Shown: positions 28,580 through 40,925 of the stretch, piece after piece | Position numbering within the stretch: the stretch's first letter is position 1 | How the letters are laid out: every line of letters begins with the position of its first letter | NCBI GenBank assembly: GCA_037693485.1 | Contig: CM075352.1 | Location: forward strand, 23,618,001-23,682,000 | Direction of reading: 5' to 3' | From: Kitagawia praeruptora | Taxonomy: Eukaryota > Streptophyta > Magnoliopsida > Apiales > Apiaceae | DNA: 64,000 nucleotides | Translations under genes and position numbers: made by a program | Notes under the pieces: model-generated | Told to the model about the DNA's origin: nothing | Databases searched by the model: none | What the model saw: only the letters and a program-made list of their open reading frames with translations

Positions 28580-29755
28580 TAACTTACCAAGATATTGTAT
28601 CAAATGTGCAAGTAACTACCCAGCTTGTTTGGATTGTTACAGCTATTTCCTTACTAGTTCTTGCTTTGCTATTTGAAAATTAACTTTCATGATCATAAAA
28701 CACTAGAAAAATATAATTATTCAAGAAAGCTGAATTGGTGCATAGAGCAGTTGACCACTCTCATGTTTGGCTACAAAAAATAATTTTTAAAAATTAATTT
28801 AATTAGTCCATTACATGTCAGAGAATAACTATTCATTCCATTCTATAGCGTAGCTGAAACCTGTAAGCAAGGTTAGAACATAAATTAAAAAGATTTTGGT
28901 AATGGTGTAACTATGAAATTTCTGATTTCGTTAGTTTGTTGATTTGTTTGGGTATTCAAGCAAATTTTTTGTATTTTTCCATGTAAGCAACTGCTTGATA
29001 TACGAGGTTACAGTAGAAAGTCCAGATCGCTGAATAGAAATTGTGATTAATATACTAATGTGGATAGGGACAGGACAATTAACATGTTATTCCTTCAATA
29101 TACTAATGTAACACTATCTGGAATAACCTTGCCTAGTTGCCTGCAAATTGATATGAACTAGATACAAGTTCTTGGCCATCATAATATAGATTCATATTTC
29201 AGGTATGATTCAGAGGAAAGTCTAAACATCTATGCAAAAAATATAAATCAGTTCATAAAATTGGGTCAAAGCAGCTAAGTTGGGATGAAAGAAATAGTTC
29301 ATGAACATTGAAATAAAGAGGTAAAAGAGTCAGATTATCACGAAGTCCAGAGAGGTACAGGATGCTTACTGGCACAAAACACTTAGCGCAGGCATGTGGT
29401 CTTACAACTACCGGAGCTCAGAGGCCAACGAATATAATGTCAGTTTAGCTAATCAGGATGCCCAAGTGTGAAGGGCGCAAGAACTTATAATTTTTTATAA
29501 GATCGTTCTATTGTTCAACCAACTTATAATATCTTGACTGGATTTCACAAACTTCCATCTGCAGATGGTTAAGAAGCATGCTTACATAAGACTAATTCCA
29601 AGTGTTCAAGAAAGAAACAACAGGTCATCCACCTAAATGAAAGTGCTAAGCTAATAGGAATATGTTGATATGTAAAATTTCACAACAAAGAGTTCTTACT
29701 TCTTAGCTTGCCAAAATGTAGTAGCTTCCATGATAAATTTATCAGCATAAATCTT
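28580..29755. other. 3' UTR and intergenic sequence
   Basis: No coding sequence. 28600-28830 is the 3' flank of the ATPase and matches 30780-31000. From about 28985 parts resemble 25620-25760, suggesting the second copy of the duplicated locus starts here. Confidence 0.5.
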
Positions 29756-29937
29756 AGGATAATTCCTTGACATGACTTATATTTCAGGACTTTGATGAAA
29801 ATTTACCAAACACGCCACAGGCATTATATATAACTTTCGAGAATCATCAGAAGAGGTTGCAAATATAGGAAAAGTCTGCAACAAAGGTCTGATATGCAGA
29901 TATGCAATGAAGTCGAAGCAACTACACAACTAGCTTA

Positions 29938-30416
29938 GAGCAACTCCAATGACATTCCATATATTGGTTCCCATAAATATAGTAAAATAATGGTTGCCAA
30001 AAATTTTAGGTAATTAAAAACTGTTTTATTTCAATGATGTTACCTATATTCATTACATGTATCTCAAAAGTAGTATTTGATTAATAATTTGAATTTGAAA
30101 TTTCAACGACCATATTCCAACGGCTATATTTTAAAATACTCTATATAAATGATATCTTGTCATAAGTCCCAACATAATATCACAAGATACTCAAATTCAT
30201 TTCAAAATGTCAAATTTTATAAGAATTATTGACGAGATAATGAAGGAGGAGGAAGAACAAATTGAAGCTGTACTAACGGTGGTCGAAGCTGCTTATCAAC
30301 ATCATAAACGCCAGAGGGCAAATTCGTTGTCACGTCATGGTGGATCGAAAATGAATGAAGACCGTGTGACTAATCGCAATAGAGAAGGCCATGTTAGACT
30401 TTCTCGTGATTATCAT
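29938..30416 (+). mobile_element. Truncated PIF/Harbinger transposon, 5' end
   Basis: It starts TTA/GAGCAACTCCAATG, the form of PIF/Harbinger termini and a 3-bp TTA target. It runs through an AT-rich leader into an ORF whose first 70 residues resemble the N-terminus of plant Harbinger transposase-derived proteins (acidic helix, RHGGS, NRNREGHVRL, DY). It ends abruptly at ATPase sequence, and no right terminus was found. Confidence 0.65.
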
Positions 30417-30770
30417 GATCCTGCATTGATTCGAAGAGAGCGTATGGACAAGCACATTGAGTCATCTTACTGTTCTTTTGAAGCATTCAAGGTCATTGCC
30501 AAGAATTACTTGGATATGGAGTCCCACGAACTCTTTCCAAGAGTTGAGAAGTTGTTGGCAGAAACTAATACAAGTCCAGCTGATGTTGCGGAGAATTTGA
30601 TGCCTAAATCAGCTGATGACGATTGTGAGAGTTGCTTAAATTGTTTGATAAGTGTTCTCGAAAATGCGAAAGAAGTAGCCATGTCAAAAGCCAATGAAGA
30701 AGAGAAACTCAGGGTTGAGAAGAAAGACAAGATGAAGGAAAATATGGAAGAGTCAAGCAGTAGCAACTAA
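30207..30770 (+). CDS. Chimeric ORF: Harbinger N-terminus fused to AAA-ATPase C-terminus, 187 aa
   Basis: ATG at 30207. Residues 1-70 look like the N-terminal region of a plant Harbinger transposase/ALP1-like protein, including NRNREGHVRLSRDY. From D71 the protein becomes the C-terminal 117 residues of the neighbouring ATPase, starting DPALIRRERMDK. The junction keeps the frame. Against 28222-28579 the ATPase part has about a dozen substitutions, no stops and no frameshifts; one is Gly to Glu in the conserved RRGRMD motif. It lacks Walker A and B and cannot be an ATPase. An upstream transposon promoter could express it. It may be a young fusion gene or simply an open pseudogene. Confidence 0.65.
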   Translation: MSNFIRIIDEIMKEEEEQIEAVLTVVEAAYQHHKRQRANSLSRHGGSKMNEDRVTNRNREGHVRLSRDYHDPALIRRERMDKHIESSYCSFEAFKVIAKNYLDMESHELFPRVEKLLAETNTSPADVAENLMPKSADDDCESCLNCLISVLENAKEVAMSKANEEEKLRVEKKDKMKENMEESSSSN

Positions 30771-31005
30771 GGGTGATTTCTTAGCAAAATATTGTATGAA
30801 ATGTGCAAGTAACTATCCAGTTTGTTCGGATTGTTATGGTTATTTCCATTCTAGTTCTTGCTTTCCCTTTTAGTTTGTGCATTGTATGAATTGAACATTA
30901 ATTAATCAAGAGAGTTGAATTGGTTCATAGACCAGTTGAACACTCCCATGTGGGGCCACAAAATACTTATTCTTAAAATTAAATTATTAGTCCATTACAT
31001 GCATT

Positions 31006-31206
31006 GTTCTAAAAATTGGTGATTACTTCAAATTAATTATCAAATTAATTACCGATTAATTCATGTGATTTAAGTTACTATACTAACCTTCAAAAAAAAT
31101 AGTTACTCTACTAATTAATAACCTAAAAATTTGATTAATCATTAATATCCGATTAATCCTTATATAATGCCTCAACCGATTAAATACAATCTCTATTTTT
31201 TACAAG
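31006..31206. mobile_element. MITE-like element, family copy 1
   Basis: It starts GTTCTAAAAATTGG and ends near TTTTTTACAA, with ATTAATC/GATTAAT motifs inside. Both ends and the internal words recur in the longer copy at 54243-54914. Confidence 0.4.
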
Positions 31207-33118
31207 ACTGATTACAAGTCAAAATGAATGAAATTTATTCAATTTGTTGTAAAAACATTATAATAACAACATTAATATGAAATTTGAAAAAATACATATT
31301 ATACTGACATTCATAACTGCAAAATTATTATAAAAAAATTATTTATTCTAATATTTTGGATAAGATCACATAAACAGAACTGACTAGATATATCTTCTAT
31401 TACTATATATTAAAGGTACTATATATTAAAGGAGAACACAAGGGTAAAATTTGTCATTTTAATGGCTGTGAAGTTACAATTTTACCCTTTTATGTCAAAA
31501 AATTTCATAAATGCCACTATTTTATTATTTATTCAAAAAACAATATTAATTTGTGTTACCCAAGAATTGAATCCCAAACCTTTTTTAAAAGAAGTTCATG
31601 TGTCATAACCAATGTGCTACTCAATCACTTGTGTTTACTTCAAAATCTTAATAGATAAACCACGTATTCTCCTCTTTATTTTATTTACCTTCATTTTTTT
31701 GTTTTAATTTTTGAGTTAAATAAAAATATTAGATTGTATTATTTATATAACTCCTTTTTTTTTAGATTTTTCTGCAGTTAGACAACACAAGGTGAAAAGT
31801 GTCAATAAAATAACTGTGAAAATTTTATTTCATCCCAGTAAATTATAAAATTGCAAAAATGCTATCCTTTTATTATGTATCTATTACTATCTATCTATCT
31901 ATTACTATATATTAAATTTCAACACAAGGGCAAAGATTACCAATTTAATGAGTGTGAAGTTATGGTTTTACCCCTCTTTTTTAAAATATTATAAAATACC
32001 ATCATTTAATAATTATATAAAAAATAATGAAATTATGCTTGTGTTCTGTTACTATATATTAAACTTCAACACAAGGGCAAAAATGACCAATTTAATGGGT
32101 GTGAATTTACGATTTTACCCGTCTTTTAAAATATTATAAAATACTATCATTTAATCATTATGTAAAATATAATGAAATTATGCTTGTGTTAGGATTCGAA
32201 CCACTAACCTTCTACCCTCAACCTCATGCTTTAACCAATTGTGCTACAATTGATTCTTAGTTTTAATTAAAAATCCAATAAGATAAACCACATGCCTTTT
32301 TTTTGTCTCATCCTTTTTCTTTAGTAAATGAAATGTTGGTTCATATTATTTTTAAAATATTGGATAGATAAAATTATAAAATATGTTTTAATCGATTGAG
32401 CATTTTCTACAATTCTCTTTTTCCATTTTAAATAATTGATATAGAAAAAAAAAATAGACTACACATAATGTAACCGAGTCCAAAAAGAAAAAAAGATTTA
32501 TTTACATACTTCTCCATGTAGATGCTAAATTATTTAAATAAAAAAAATGATTTGATTTTAAGAAATATGTAAATTTTAGTTATCAAACCATACATAATTA
32601 ATAATTGCATCACATAACTTTTACGTATATAAAAGTTTATATATGTGAGTCATATTAGAGGGTTTTGGTCGACCAACTATTTAGACTTTCAATGATTGAA
32701 ATATATGATTGGTCTAAAAACATAAATATTTAAATATTTACAAAAAAATAAGGGCTTTCTTTTCCTGAGGTTACCTCAGGTAAGTTTCCTGAGTTAATTA
32801 AAAAAACAATACAAATATAAGGTTATTTTTGTAAATACAGAAGACCATGTTAAGTTATTACAAAATTGCCCCTGCGGGGCCAGTTATTTTATAAGGATTA
32901 TCTCAGGTAAGTTCCTGAGGTAACCTCAGGAACATTATTCTCAAAAAATAATTGAAATTATGTTAAAAAGATGAAAACTCTAAAAATATGATCCATGTAA
33001 TATTTAAAAAATAGTACAATATTTAAAATGATCAATTAGATTAACTCAACTATAAATATGGTACATATGAATTTTTAGATAATATATTGATCAATATAAT
33101 ATATAATGGTCGAGTTAT
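31207..33118. other. AT-rich Helitron-like and MITE debris
   Basis: No gene. A CTATATATTAAA start followed by ACACAAGG and a T-rich TTTTACCC block recurs at about 31420, 31905 and 32050. This resembles the 5' ends of plant Helitrons (TC...CTATTAAA). Two units end in tRNA-like text: minus-strand A-box and B-box matches at about 32190-32260, and a worn copy near 31560-31625. 32761-32933 is a separate inverted-repeat element. Confidence 0.4.
32771..32932. mobile_element. Short palindrome-ended MITE
   Basis: CCTGAGGTTACCTCAGG at the left and CCTGAGGTAACCTCAGG at the right, each itself a palindrome, about 160 bp apart. A GCCCCTGCGGGGC palindrome lies between them. Target duplication not resolved. 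Confidence 0.5.

Positions 33119-33160
<42 letters not shown>
33119..33160. repeat. (AT)n microsatellite
   Basis: About 20 uninterrupted AT units. Confidence 0.95.
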
Positions 33161-33162
<2 letters not shown>

Positions 33163-33978
33163 GATCAATATAAGATAAAATCAAAAAAAAATTGATCTTA
33201 AATTTCATATACATGCACGGGTCATTAAGTTTGTCATATTTTACATTGATTGAAATATTTAGAAAATTTTAAAATTTAGTTAAAAAAATAATTCAAAATT
33301 TAAATATAAAAAATATTTCAATTTACCCAATTTCTATTGAACTTGTATATAGTGTAATAAATATTAGAATAAAATTACAAATTTAAGTTTAAAAGTGTAT
33401 AAATGTATATGTTTAGAAATAATAATTGAGACATGTATAAGGATGACTTTTATTCAATATTAAGAGATTTTGTAATATGTCTTACATACACCTCTATTAT
33501 AAACGGATAATTTTACTAAGATGATTATTTATATTATACTCAAATGTTCAATTTGATAAAGTTCATTTCACGCAATCGAAAACTAAATTAATAATTTAAC
33601 AATCATAAGTATTCATGTGATTATTATCGTATGAATATTTATCCAAATTTTATAAAATCTAATCAAATTATAAAATATTTGGTTCAAAAAAAAGATATGT
33701 AATATTACAAAAAAACTATAAAAATATTCAGTAGATCGAAATTTTATCGTTTATCATATTTTTAATTACAAAATTATTTTCAGATGAGAAATTAGTTCAG
33801 TACCCGTGCCTAAAAGAGACTACTTTCCTTCCTCCCAAAATTTTGCACTAAATTTTCATTTGATTTTTTGCTCAAAGAGATGAAATCGCAATGCATTTCC
33901 TCTTTCTCTCAGCTCAAATGCTTATAACAGAAACCACACAGACACACTTATAATTGCACACACAAAAACACTTATACA
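33161..33978 (+). promoter_or_regulatory. AT-rich upstream flank of the SKIP11-like gene
   Basis: No ORF. The last 140 bases (33840-33978) look like a plant promoter/5' UTR: CTTTCTCTCAG and CACACA runs. The copia insertion cuts it and it probably continues at 42494. Confidence 0.4.
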
Positions 33979-35544
33979 TGAAAGAGTTTGTCCTAAAATC
34001 CAATCATGTATGATGATTTAGGAAGAACTTTCTTGTACTCTTATTTGATTTCATTAATATTAATAAAAGAATTATTTGTTTTTATTACGGGCTTTATCTA
34101 TTTAAAGTGTCTTAAATAAGATGTTCCGTAGTTTAGAGTAAAGCTTCTAGAATTATAATGAGATTATAATAATGAGATCTAGAAGATAATAACTCTAGAC
34201 TTAAACAGTTCCTGATCATAGGATAACTAATCGGAAGTTAGTGAATCCGCAAAGATTGGTACATACTATGCTTGCTCCTTTCAGGAGGATGTCTGTTCTC
34301 ATAGGCATTTGTGTGGTGACACTATAGCTAGTATGTAGGTGCTTATTAAGGAATAAGTTCACTGAACATGACTCGATAAGTTGAACAACTAATGGAGTTT
34401 ACTCACGTGTCGATAGTTGTTCACTGAGTGATAGTTATACAACTGTCCTTAGACTTGAGATCGTTAGAGTAATCTTGTATATAATGAACTGTGCTTTGGT
34501 TTAGTCCTTAGTCTCAAGGACATCCATTAGGTCTATCCTGGGCATAGGGATTTGTGTATGGAGATAGTTAATGATCAATAAAGGATCTACCCCTTCCAGT
34601 AAGGAAGTGAATATCCTATGTTATTCTTAGTATGCGAGTTCTGGAATCTCTGGCCAGAGTGAATGAAATTAGAAAGGAGTTTCTAATTTGCATTAATATG
34701 AACTTTGCATTATGAATAAGAAATCATATGATTAAATTTGATAGGCTTGACACGAGATCCATGCCTTGTATTTAATCGGGATATTGTAGGGTAGAAGGAA
34801 TTGATTGTACGGTAACTAGCACTGACAGGTTCTTGGTATTCTAAGCAGTGAATTCATATTATCCGGATAGTCGCGATATGTTGAGAAGCATCACTCACGA
34901 TGTAGAATAAATATAATTAATCAGTTAATTATATTTAATGAATTTTAGAATTCATATAAATAATAAATAAAAAGTTTATTATTATTTATTTCTACTACCG
35001 GCTTAATATTGAACCTACAGGGTCACACCATAAAAAGATTAATTTATTGATGAAGGAATTTTGAGAGAGAAGTTGTTTTTTAATAATGATTAAAATAGTT
35101 TAATTATTATTTAAACAATTTGTGGGATATATATATATTAATATATACATGATATATTAATTATACTAAACCTACATGAGCCCTATATATAGAATGAGAT
35201 GAAGAGGTGTTTAGTATGCAAAAGTGTTTTTGTGAAAAACCTAGTTGCCACCCTCTCCTTCTTCTTCATCTCTCTCTCTCTCTCAAAAGCAAAAGGGTGT
35301 CATTTTTATAAAGCTCCATCTTTATAAAAGCTTCATCGAAGAATCAATCTTGGTGGATACCGGTAGAGTGCTTCACACTCTGAGAAGCAACTGCTAGCAA
35401 CCATCGATTATAAAGCTTCGATTTTCAAGGTATGGTTACGATTCCTCCGCTCTTTCGTTTTTATATGATTTTCTATATGTGCGATACATGGTTTTTACGG
35501 AATAAATGTTATATCACGCTTCCGCTCGTCCGTAAATTCCTTCA
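33979..35544 (+). repeat. 5' LTR of Angela-like element
   Basis: 1566 bp. TATA box TATATATA at 35184-35191. A splice-donor-like AAG/GTATGG lies near the 3' end (GT at 35430-35431). The direct copy is at 40926-42493. Confidence 0.95.
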
Positions 35545-37906
35545 ACGGCATCAGAGCTAGGTTATGCATATAGAGATTCATGTAAAAAATTTCAGATTTT
35601 TTTATGCATGTATGGATTTATTATGTTTTTTGCAAGTTTATTTAGATTTGATTATGAATTAATTCGAAATAATATTTACATGAGATTTTGACCACTGATA
35701 TGGGTTCTACAAGTGTTGTGGATCATCTAGGTATTTTTTTCATAATTTTATGATGTGTAGATTATTTGTTATGAATTTTTTAAAATTGTTTTATTTAGAA
35801 TTCATAAAATAATCATGCATGTGAATATTATGAAATTAAAATTTGCACAAGAACCCCATAACCACCTGGTAATTTTTTGTTGTTGTTGATTTTCATAAAT
35901 CATGTCCTAATTATTTTTTTACTAATTTATTAATTAATTGTTAATTAATTTATTAATATTAAAATATAAGGATAATAATAAAAGTTATTATAATATTAAA
36001 GAATCGTGCATTTTTTAAAAGTCATGGCAGCAGTTACAAAGACCTGGACAGTGGACACAAATGACAGCAACGGTCGCCTATCATCTGTCAGAGTAAACAA
36101 TAAAAAGAAAAAACAACAACAACAACGGTCTGCTGTGTCAGGCGCGTGCAACGCACGCGGGGAGGGGTGTCACGCATTTGGGAATTGCATGACAGGGCAG
36201 TCGCACTATTACGAAATGCGTTACACAATAAAATGATTTTAATTGTTGTAACGCATATCATAAATGCGTTACAGCCTTCTGTTCACATTAAAATTCGATT
36301 TTTTGGGAGTTTCGTAACTCCGTTTTGGGCGTGCAATATATCGTTGGATTCGTTTTTCCGAGACGGATCTAATGGAGTGGTCAAATATTTTTTATATAAT
36401 ATTTTTGAAATATTTATATTTCTGGAAGTGTTTTAAAGCATGTTTTAATTATTTTAAATTGCTTTTAAAAGCTATAATAAATCCATACATCATTATATCA
36501 ATGTGTGACATGATATTGCTTGCATGCTTACTTATTTATGTTTAAATATGAGATATATGCCTAAGTTTACCATGCGATGATAGATCTAGGTGAACTTAAA
36601 TCAACATAAGGCGTGCGCTAGAAAATCTAGAAATAGGAATCGTTTCTTGCCTTAATATTTATATTATGAATACAATCATGAGATTCTTGTGTTTGTGAAA
36701 CACGTAATTAAATATGAATTTTCAATATTGAGAGAAAGGATGATTCTGTCAAAAACAGATTTCGATCTGTAAGAAATGGGTATTAAGTGACGCCTCTTGA
36801 CAATGCTCCCCCGATCTGGGAATCATCCGATTATCGATTATTGATTTGAAATATTTAATTGAAGAAAAGAATCTCTTTATAATATGATTATTATTGTTAA
36901 ATAATATTAGTTAATTAATAATGGCTGATAATTATTTATTTATGAAATAAATAATTAGTTAGCAATTTTATTAATTGATTAAATGAGATTTAATTTATTA
37001 TAAAATAATTACGATGTGATCTTAATATTATTAATTATTTATTTAATTTAAGAAATTATATTAAGGGAGAGATTAATTTTCTAAAGAGTTTAGAAATATA
37101 ATTAATGATTAAAAGAGTTTTAATTATTAGTTAATAACAGAGAGATATTTATTTTCTAAAAGGTTTAGAAATAATTTTAATGATTAAAAGAGTTTTAGTT
37201 ATTAATTAATTGGTTAGTAATTATGATACTTTATAGAAAAATTTATTTTGAAATTTTTGTCTATAAATATATATAATTATAAATCTTATAATAAAATCCC
37301 TCTTAATAATATCAAGTATTAATTGGCCAATGACACAACGGGCTTGTGTCGGTCATAACCTTCCAACATGGTAGAAAGTGGTTCTTATTTTTAAATCATT
37401 GTCGTTTCGTGCTACAGCCGAGGGCTTTGATTTCGAAATTAGAAATACTTGTCTATTACATAGAGATGTGTACAATGAATTAGAATCTAATGGTCTTTAC
37501 GTGCTACAGCCGTGGGCTGTTGGAGACTGATTCAATTGTACGGAATGTTGGGTTAGACTTGACTTAGAATATTGAGTTTGTCGTGCTACAGCCGTGACTC
37601 AATTATTCAAGAGGCTGAAGTTTTATTAGGGAATAACATAAGATGTAATTGACAAGAGTTGTCTGCCTATTGAACATCACATGGCGTTTCGTGCTACAGC
37701 CGAGGTTGTGTGATGGAATGTAGGATCCCTATTCCCACTAGCATTATGAATGCTTAATTTTTCACTTAGGGGGTTGTATAAATTAGATAAACTAGTGGAA
37801 GCCACTTATGAATAAAGACCCGATTCATATAGTGTTTTAATAATGAAATTGAATATTTGCTAAGTGTTGTTATATGTTTATCATTTACAGATATACTATA
37901 TACATT
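35545..37906 (+). other. Untranslated leader of Angela-like element, intron-like
   Basis: 2.36 kb with no credible ORF. It is framed by a donor-like AAG/GTATGG in the LTR and an acceptor-like TCATTTACAG at 37881-37890, 17 bases before the gag ATG. CGTGCTACAGCCG occurs four times: 37408-37420, 37500-37512, 37582-37594 and 37690-37702. Confidence 0.6.
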
Positions 37907-40880
37907 ATGTCTTCTGCACTATCACTCCGGAGCATACTAGATGCTCACAAATTGACTGGTCCGAATTATGCTGAGTGGCTTCGAAACTTGAGAATTGTTC
38001 TCAGGGTTGAGAAGCTGGAATATGTGCTTGACTCACCTAAGCCTGCTGAACCTGCTGACGATGCACATAATGATGAACACGTTGTGTATCGTAAGTGGAT
38101 AGATGATGATAATGTTGCTCAATGTATCATGCTAGCTTCCATGAACATTGAGCTACAGAAGCAACATGAGCTTATGGATGCTCACACTATCCTAACGCAT
38201 CTACAAGAGTTGTATGATGTGGCAGGGAGGACAGCTCGATATGAGATATCGAAGGAGCTGTTCCGCTGTAGGATGTCTGAGCCCTGAGGGATCATCTGTG
38301 AATGACCATGTACTTAAGATGATCAATTTGATTGAACGTCTTGGACAACTTGGTTTTGTCATGGATAGGGAGCTAAGTCAAGACTTGGTCTTGCAATCAC
38401 TTCCCGGTTCGTTTTCGCAGTTTGTTGTGAACTTTCACATGAATAAATTGGATGTCAGCCTGGCTGAACTCCACAACATGTTGAAGGCTGCAGAATCGAA
38501 TTTTCCCTCTAAGAAGAGTTATGTTCTTCTAATTGGTGAAGGTTCCAATCCTAAGAAAAGAAAGAAGAACCCTCCCACGAAGAAGAAAGTAGGTGAGAAA
38601 CAGCCAGTTCCACCAAAAGCTGAAGACCCCAAGAGCAAAGCTATTTGCTTCCACTGTAACGAGGTGGGGCACTGGAAGAGGAACTGCAAGGTTTACCTTG
38701 CAGAATTGAAGAAGAAGAAGAAGGGTAGTGAGACTGCCGCTTCTGATTCAGGTATGTTCATGATTAAAGTGAATATGTCATTAAATCAAATTTCTACTTG
38801 GGTATTAGATACCACCTATGGTTCTCACATTTGCAATTCGTTGCAGGGACTAAGGAGATGTAGGACTCTTGAGGAAGAGGAGGTGATTCTACGGATGGAT
38901 AATGGAGCAAGAGTTGCTGCTGAAGCTGTAGGATCATTTGATTTACATATGCCTACGGGCAAGACTATTGTTTTAAATAATTGTTATTTTGTTCCCTCGA
39001 TTGTGAGGAATATTATTTCTATTCCCATGTTAGACTTGATTGGATTTTCGTTTGTTATTCAGAATAATAAATGTTCAATTCTCAAGAGATAACGTTCTTT
39101 ATGGTAGTGGTATTTTAAATAATGGTCTGTATGTATGTGACGTAGAGCATAATTTACTACAAATTGAATATACTAATAAAAAGGGAAATCGAACTTTGTT
39201 AGACATGGTTCGGTCCATGATGAGCTATGCAAATCTTCCAGTATTCCTTTGGGGTTATGCATTGGAAACCTCAGCATATTTACTGAATAAGGTGCCTTCC
39301 AAATCTGTTCCTCAAACTTCACATGAGATATGGAAAGAAAGGAAACCGAGTCTTAAACACATTAAGATTTGGGGATGTCTAGCTTATGTCAAGAAAGTTG
39401 ACCCTGATAAGCTGGAATCTCGATCCGTAAAATGTAGGTTTATGGGATATCCTAAAGAGATTATAGGGTATCACTTTTACACCGATCATAGGGTGTTTGT
39501 CTCCAGACATGCTACCTTCTTAGAAAAATAGTTTATCCTTGAAGGGAACAGTGGGAGCAAGATTGAACTTAAAGAAGTTCATGAAACACAAACTACTACG
39601 GTTCAAAAGGAAACTCCTGTTCAAACTAAACAACCTTATGTGGCATAGTGTTGACTCAAAGAAATGGCAGAGTGCCATGAAATCCGAAATGGATTCTATG
39701 TATGCCAACCAAGTATGGACCTTGGTTGAAGCACCTGAGGATGTTAGACTTATTGGGTGCTAAAGGGTATACAAGAGAAAGATTGAAGTAGATGGCCAGG
39801 TGGAGACCTATAAGGCCAGGCTCATGGCAAAAGAATTCAGACAAAGGCAAGGGATTGACTTTGATGAAACTTTTTGCATGAAGCCCTACTCATATCAATT
39901 CGGATTTTGCTTGTGATCCATATATGGATTGAAGAAAGCTTCTCGTAGATGGAACATCTATTTTAATGAGAAAATCAAAGAGTTTGATTTTATCAAAAAC
40001 ATAGATGAACCATGTGTCTACAAGAAGGTTAGTGGGAGCGCGGTAACATTTCTTGTATTGTATGTGGATGACATACTTCTTATAGGAAATGATATACTGA
40101 TGCTGCAATCAGTCAAAGTGTGGTTATCAAAGAACTTCACTGTGAAGGACTTGGGTGAAGCATCCTACATTCTCGGTATGAAGATCTATAGAGATAGATC
40201 TAGAAGAATGATAGGTCTTACCCAGAGTACATACATCGAGAAAGTGCTTAAAAGGTTTAGCATGGAAAACTCCAAGAGAGGTCTCATACCGATGAGCCGT
40301 GGAGTATCCCTTTCCGAGAAGATGTCTCATGAGACACGTGAGGAAAGAGAGCGTATGAGTAAGATTCCTTATGCTTCGATAATAGGATCTATCAGGTACG
40401 CGATGTTATGTACTAGGCCTGATGTTGCTTATTCAATTAGTGTGACAAGCAGATATCAGCCTGATCCAGGTGAAGACCACTGGAAAGCAGTGAAGAACAT
40501 CCTTAAGTACTTGCGAAGGGCTAAGGATATTTTTCTTGGTTTTGGTGGATCTGAGTTGAAAATAGAGGGTTATACTTACTCTAGTTTTTAATCAGAAAGT
40601 GATGATAGCAAATCCATGTTAGGGTACGTGTCTACTCTGAAGGGTGGTGCGATTAGTTGGAAGAGTTCCAAACAATCTACAACGGCTGACTCAACAGCGG
40701 AAGCAGAGTTTATAGTTGCAAGTGACGCTGCAAAACTGTTTTGTGGCGCTTTCTTTTGATTAGGGAGATCAATGAAAGTAGAGATGTTAACATTGAGAGA
40801 GTTGACACACATAACAACATAGCAGACTCACTCACTAAGCCGCAATCTCAGATTCACTTCGATCGTCATAATGAGTGAAT
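37907..40880 (+). pseudogene. gag-pol: Degenerate Angela-like gag-pol
   Basis: Gag starts at ATG 37907 and hits a TGA at 38285-38287. It resumes in another frame (38290 onward) through a zinc knuckle (CFHCNEVGHWKRNC) to the protease site, where the expected D-T-G reads D-T-T (WVLDTTYGSH). Near 39170-39190 the protein jumps from the GAG-pre-integrase region to the far end of integrase (LLDMVRSMMSYANLPVFLW), so the zinc-binding and catalytic integrase core is gone. RT survives in pieces: a start region with stops, then YVDD in 39929-40591, followed by RNase H fragments (AEAEF) to about 40760. At least five lesions and one large deletion. Confidence 0.92.
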
Positions 40881-40925
40881 GGGTATTAGATACCAGAGTG
40901 ATTGGCTTTAGTACAATTGGGAGAT

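Larger units (their letters stand above)
29756..31005 (+). repeat. Second, truncated copy of the AAA-ATPase locus
   Basis: 29756-29915 matches 25760-25930. 30417-31000 matches 28222-28830, covering the last 117-119 codons and 3' flank of the ATPase. The middle, including the Walker A and B region, is missing and replaced by a Harbinger fragment (29938-30416). Confidence 0.8.

Noticed and set aside
32190..32260. Possible minus-strand tRNA gene
   Set aside because: A- and B-box matches are present but no cloverleaf acceptor or anticodon stem could be drawn; treated as tRNA-like repeat sequence.
36006..36436. 76- and 96-aa ORFs in the Angela-like leader
   Set aside because: Overlapping frames in untranslated leader, with a low-complexity Lys/Gln run and no recognisable domain.
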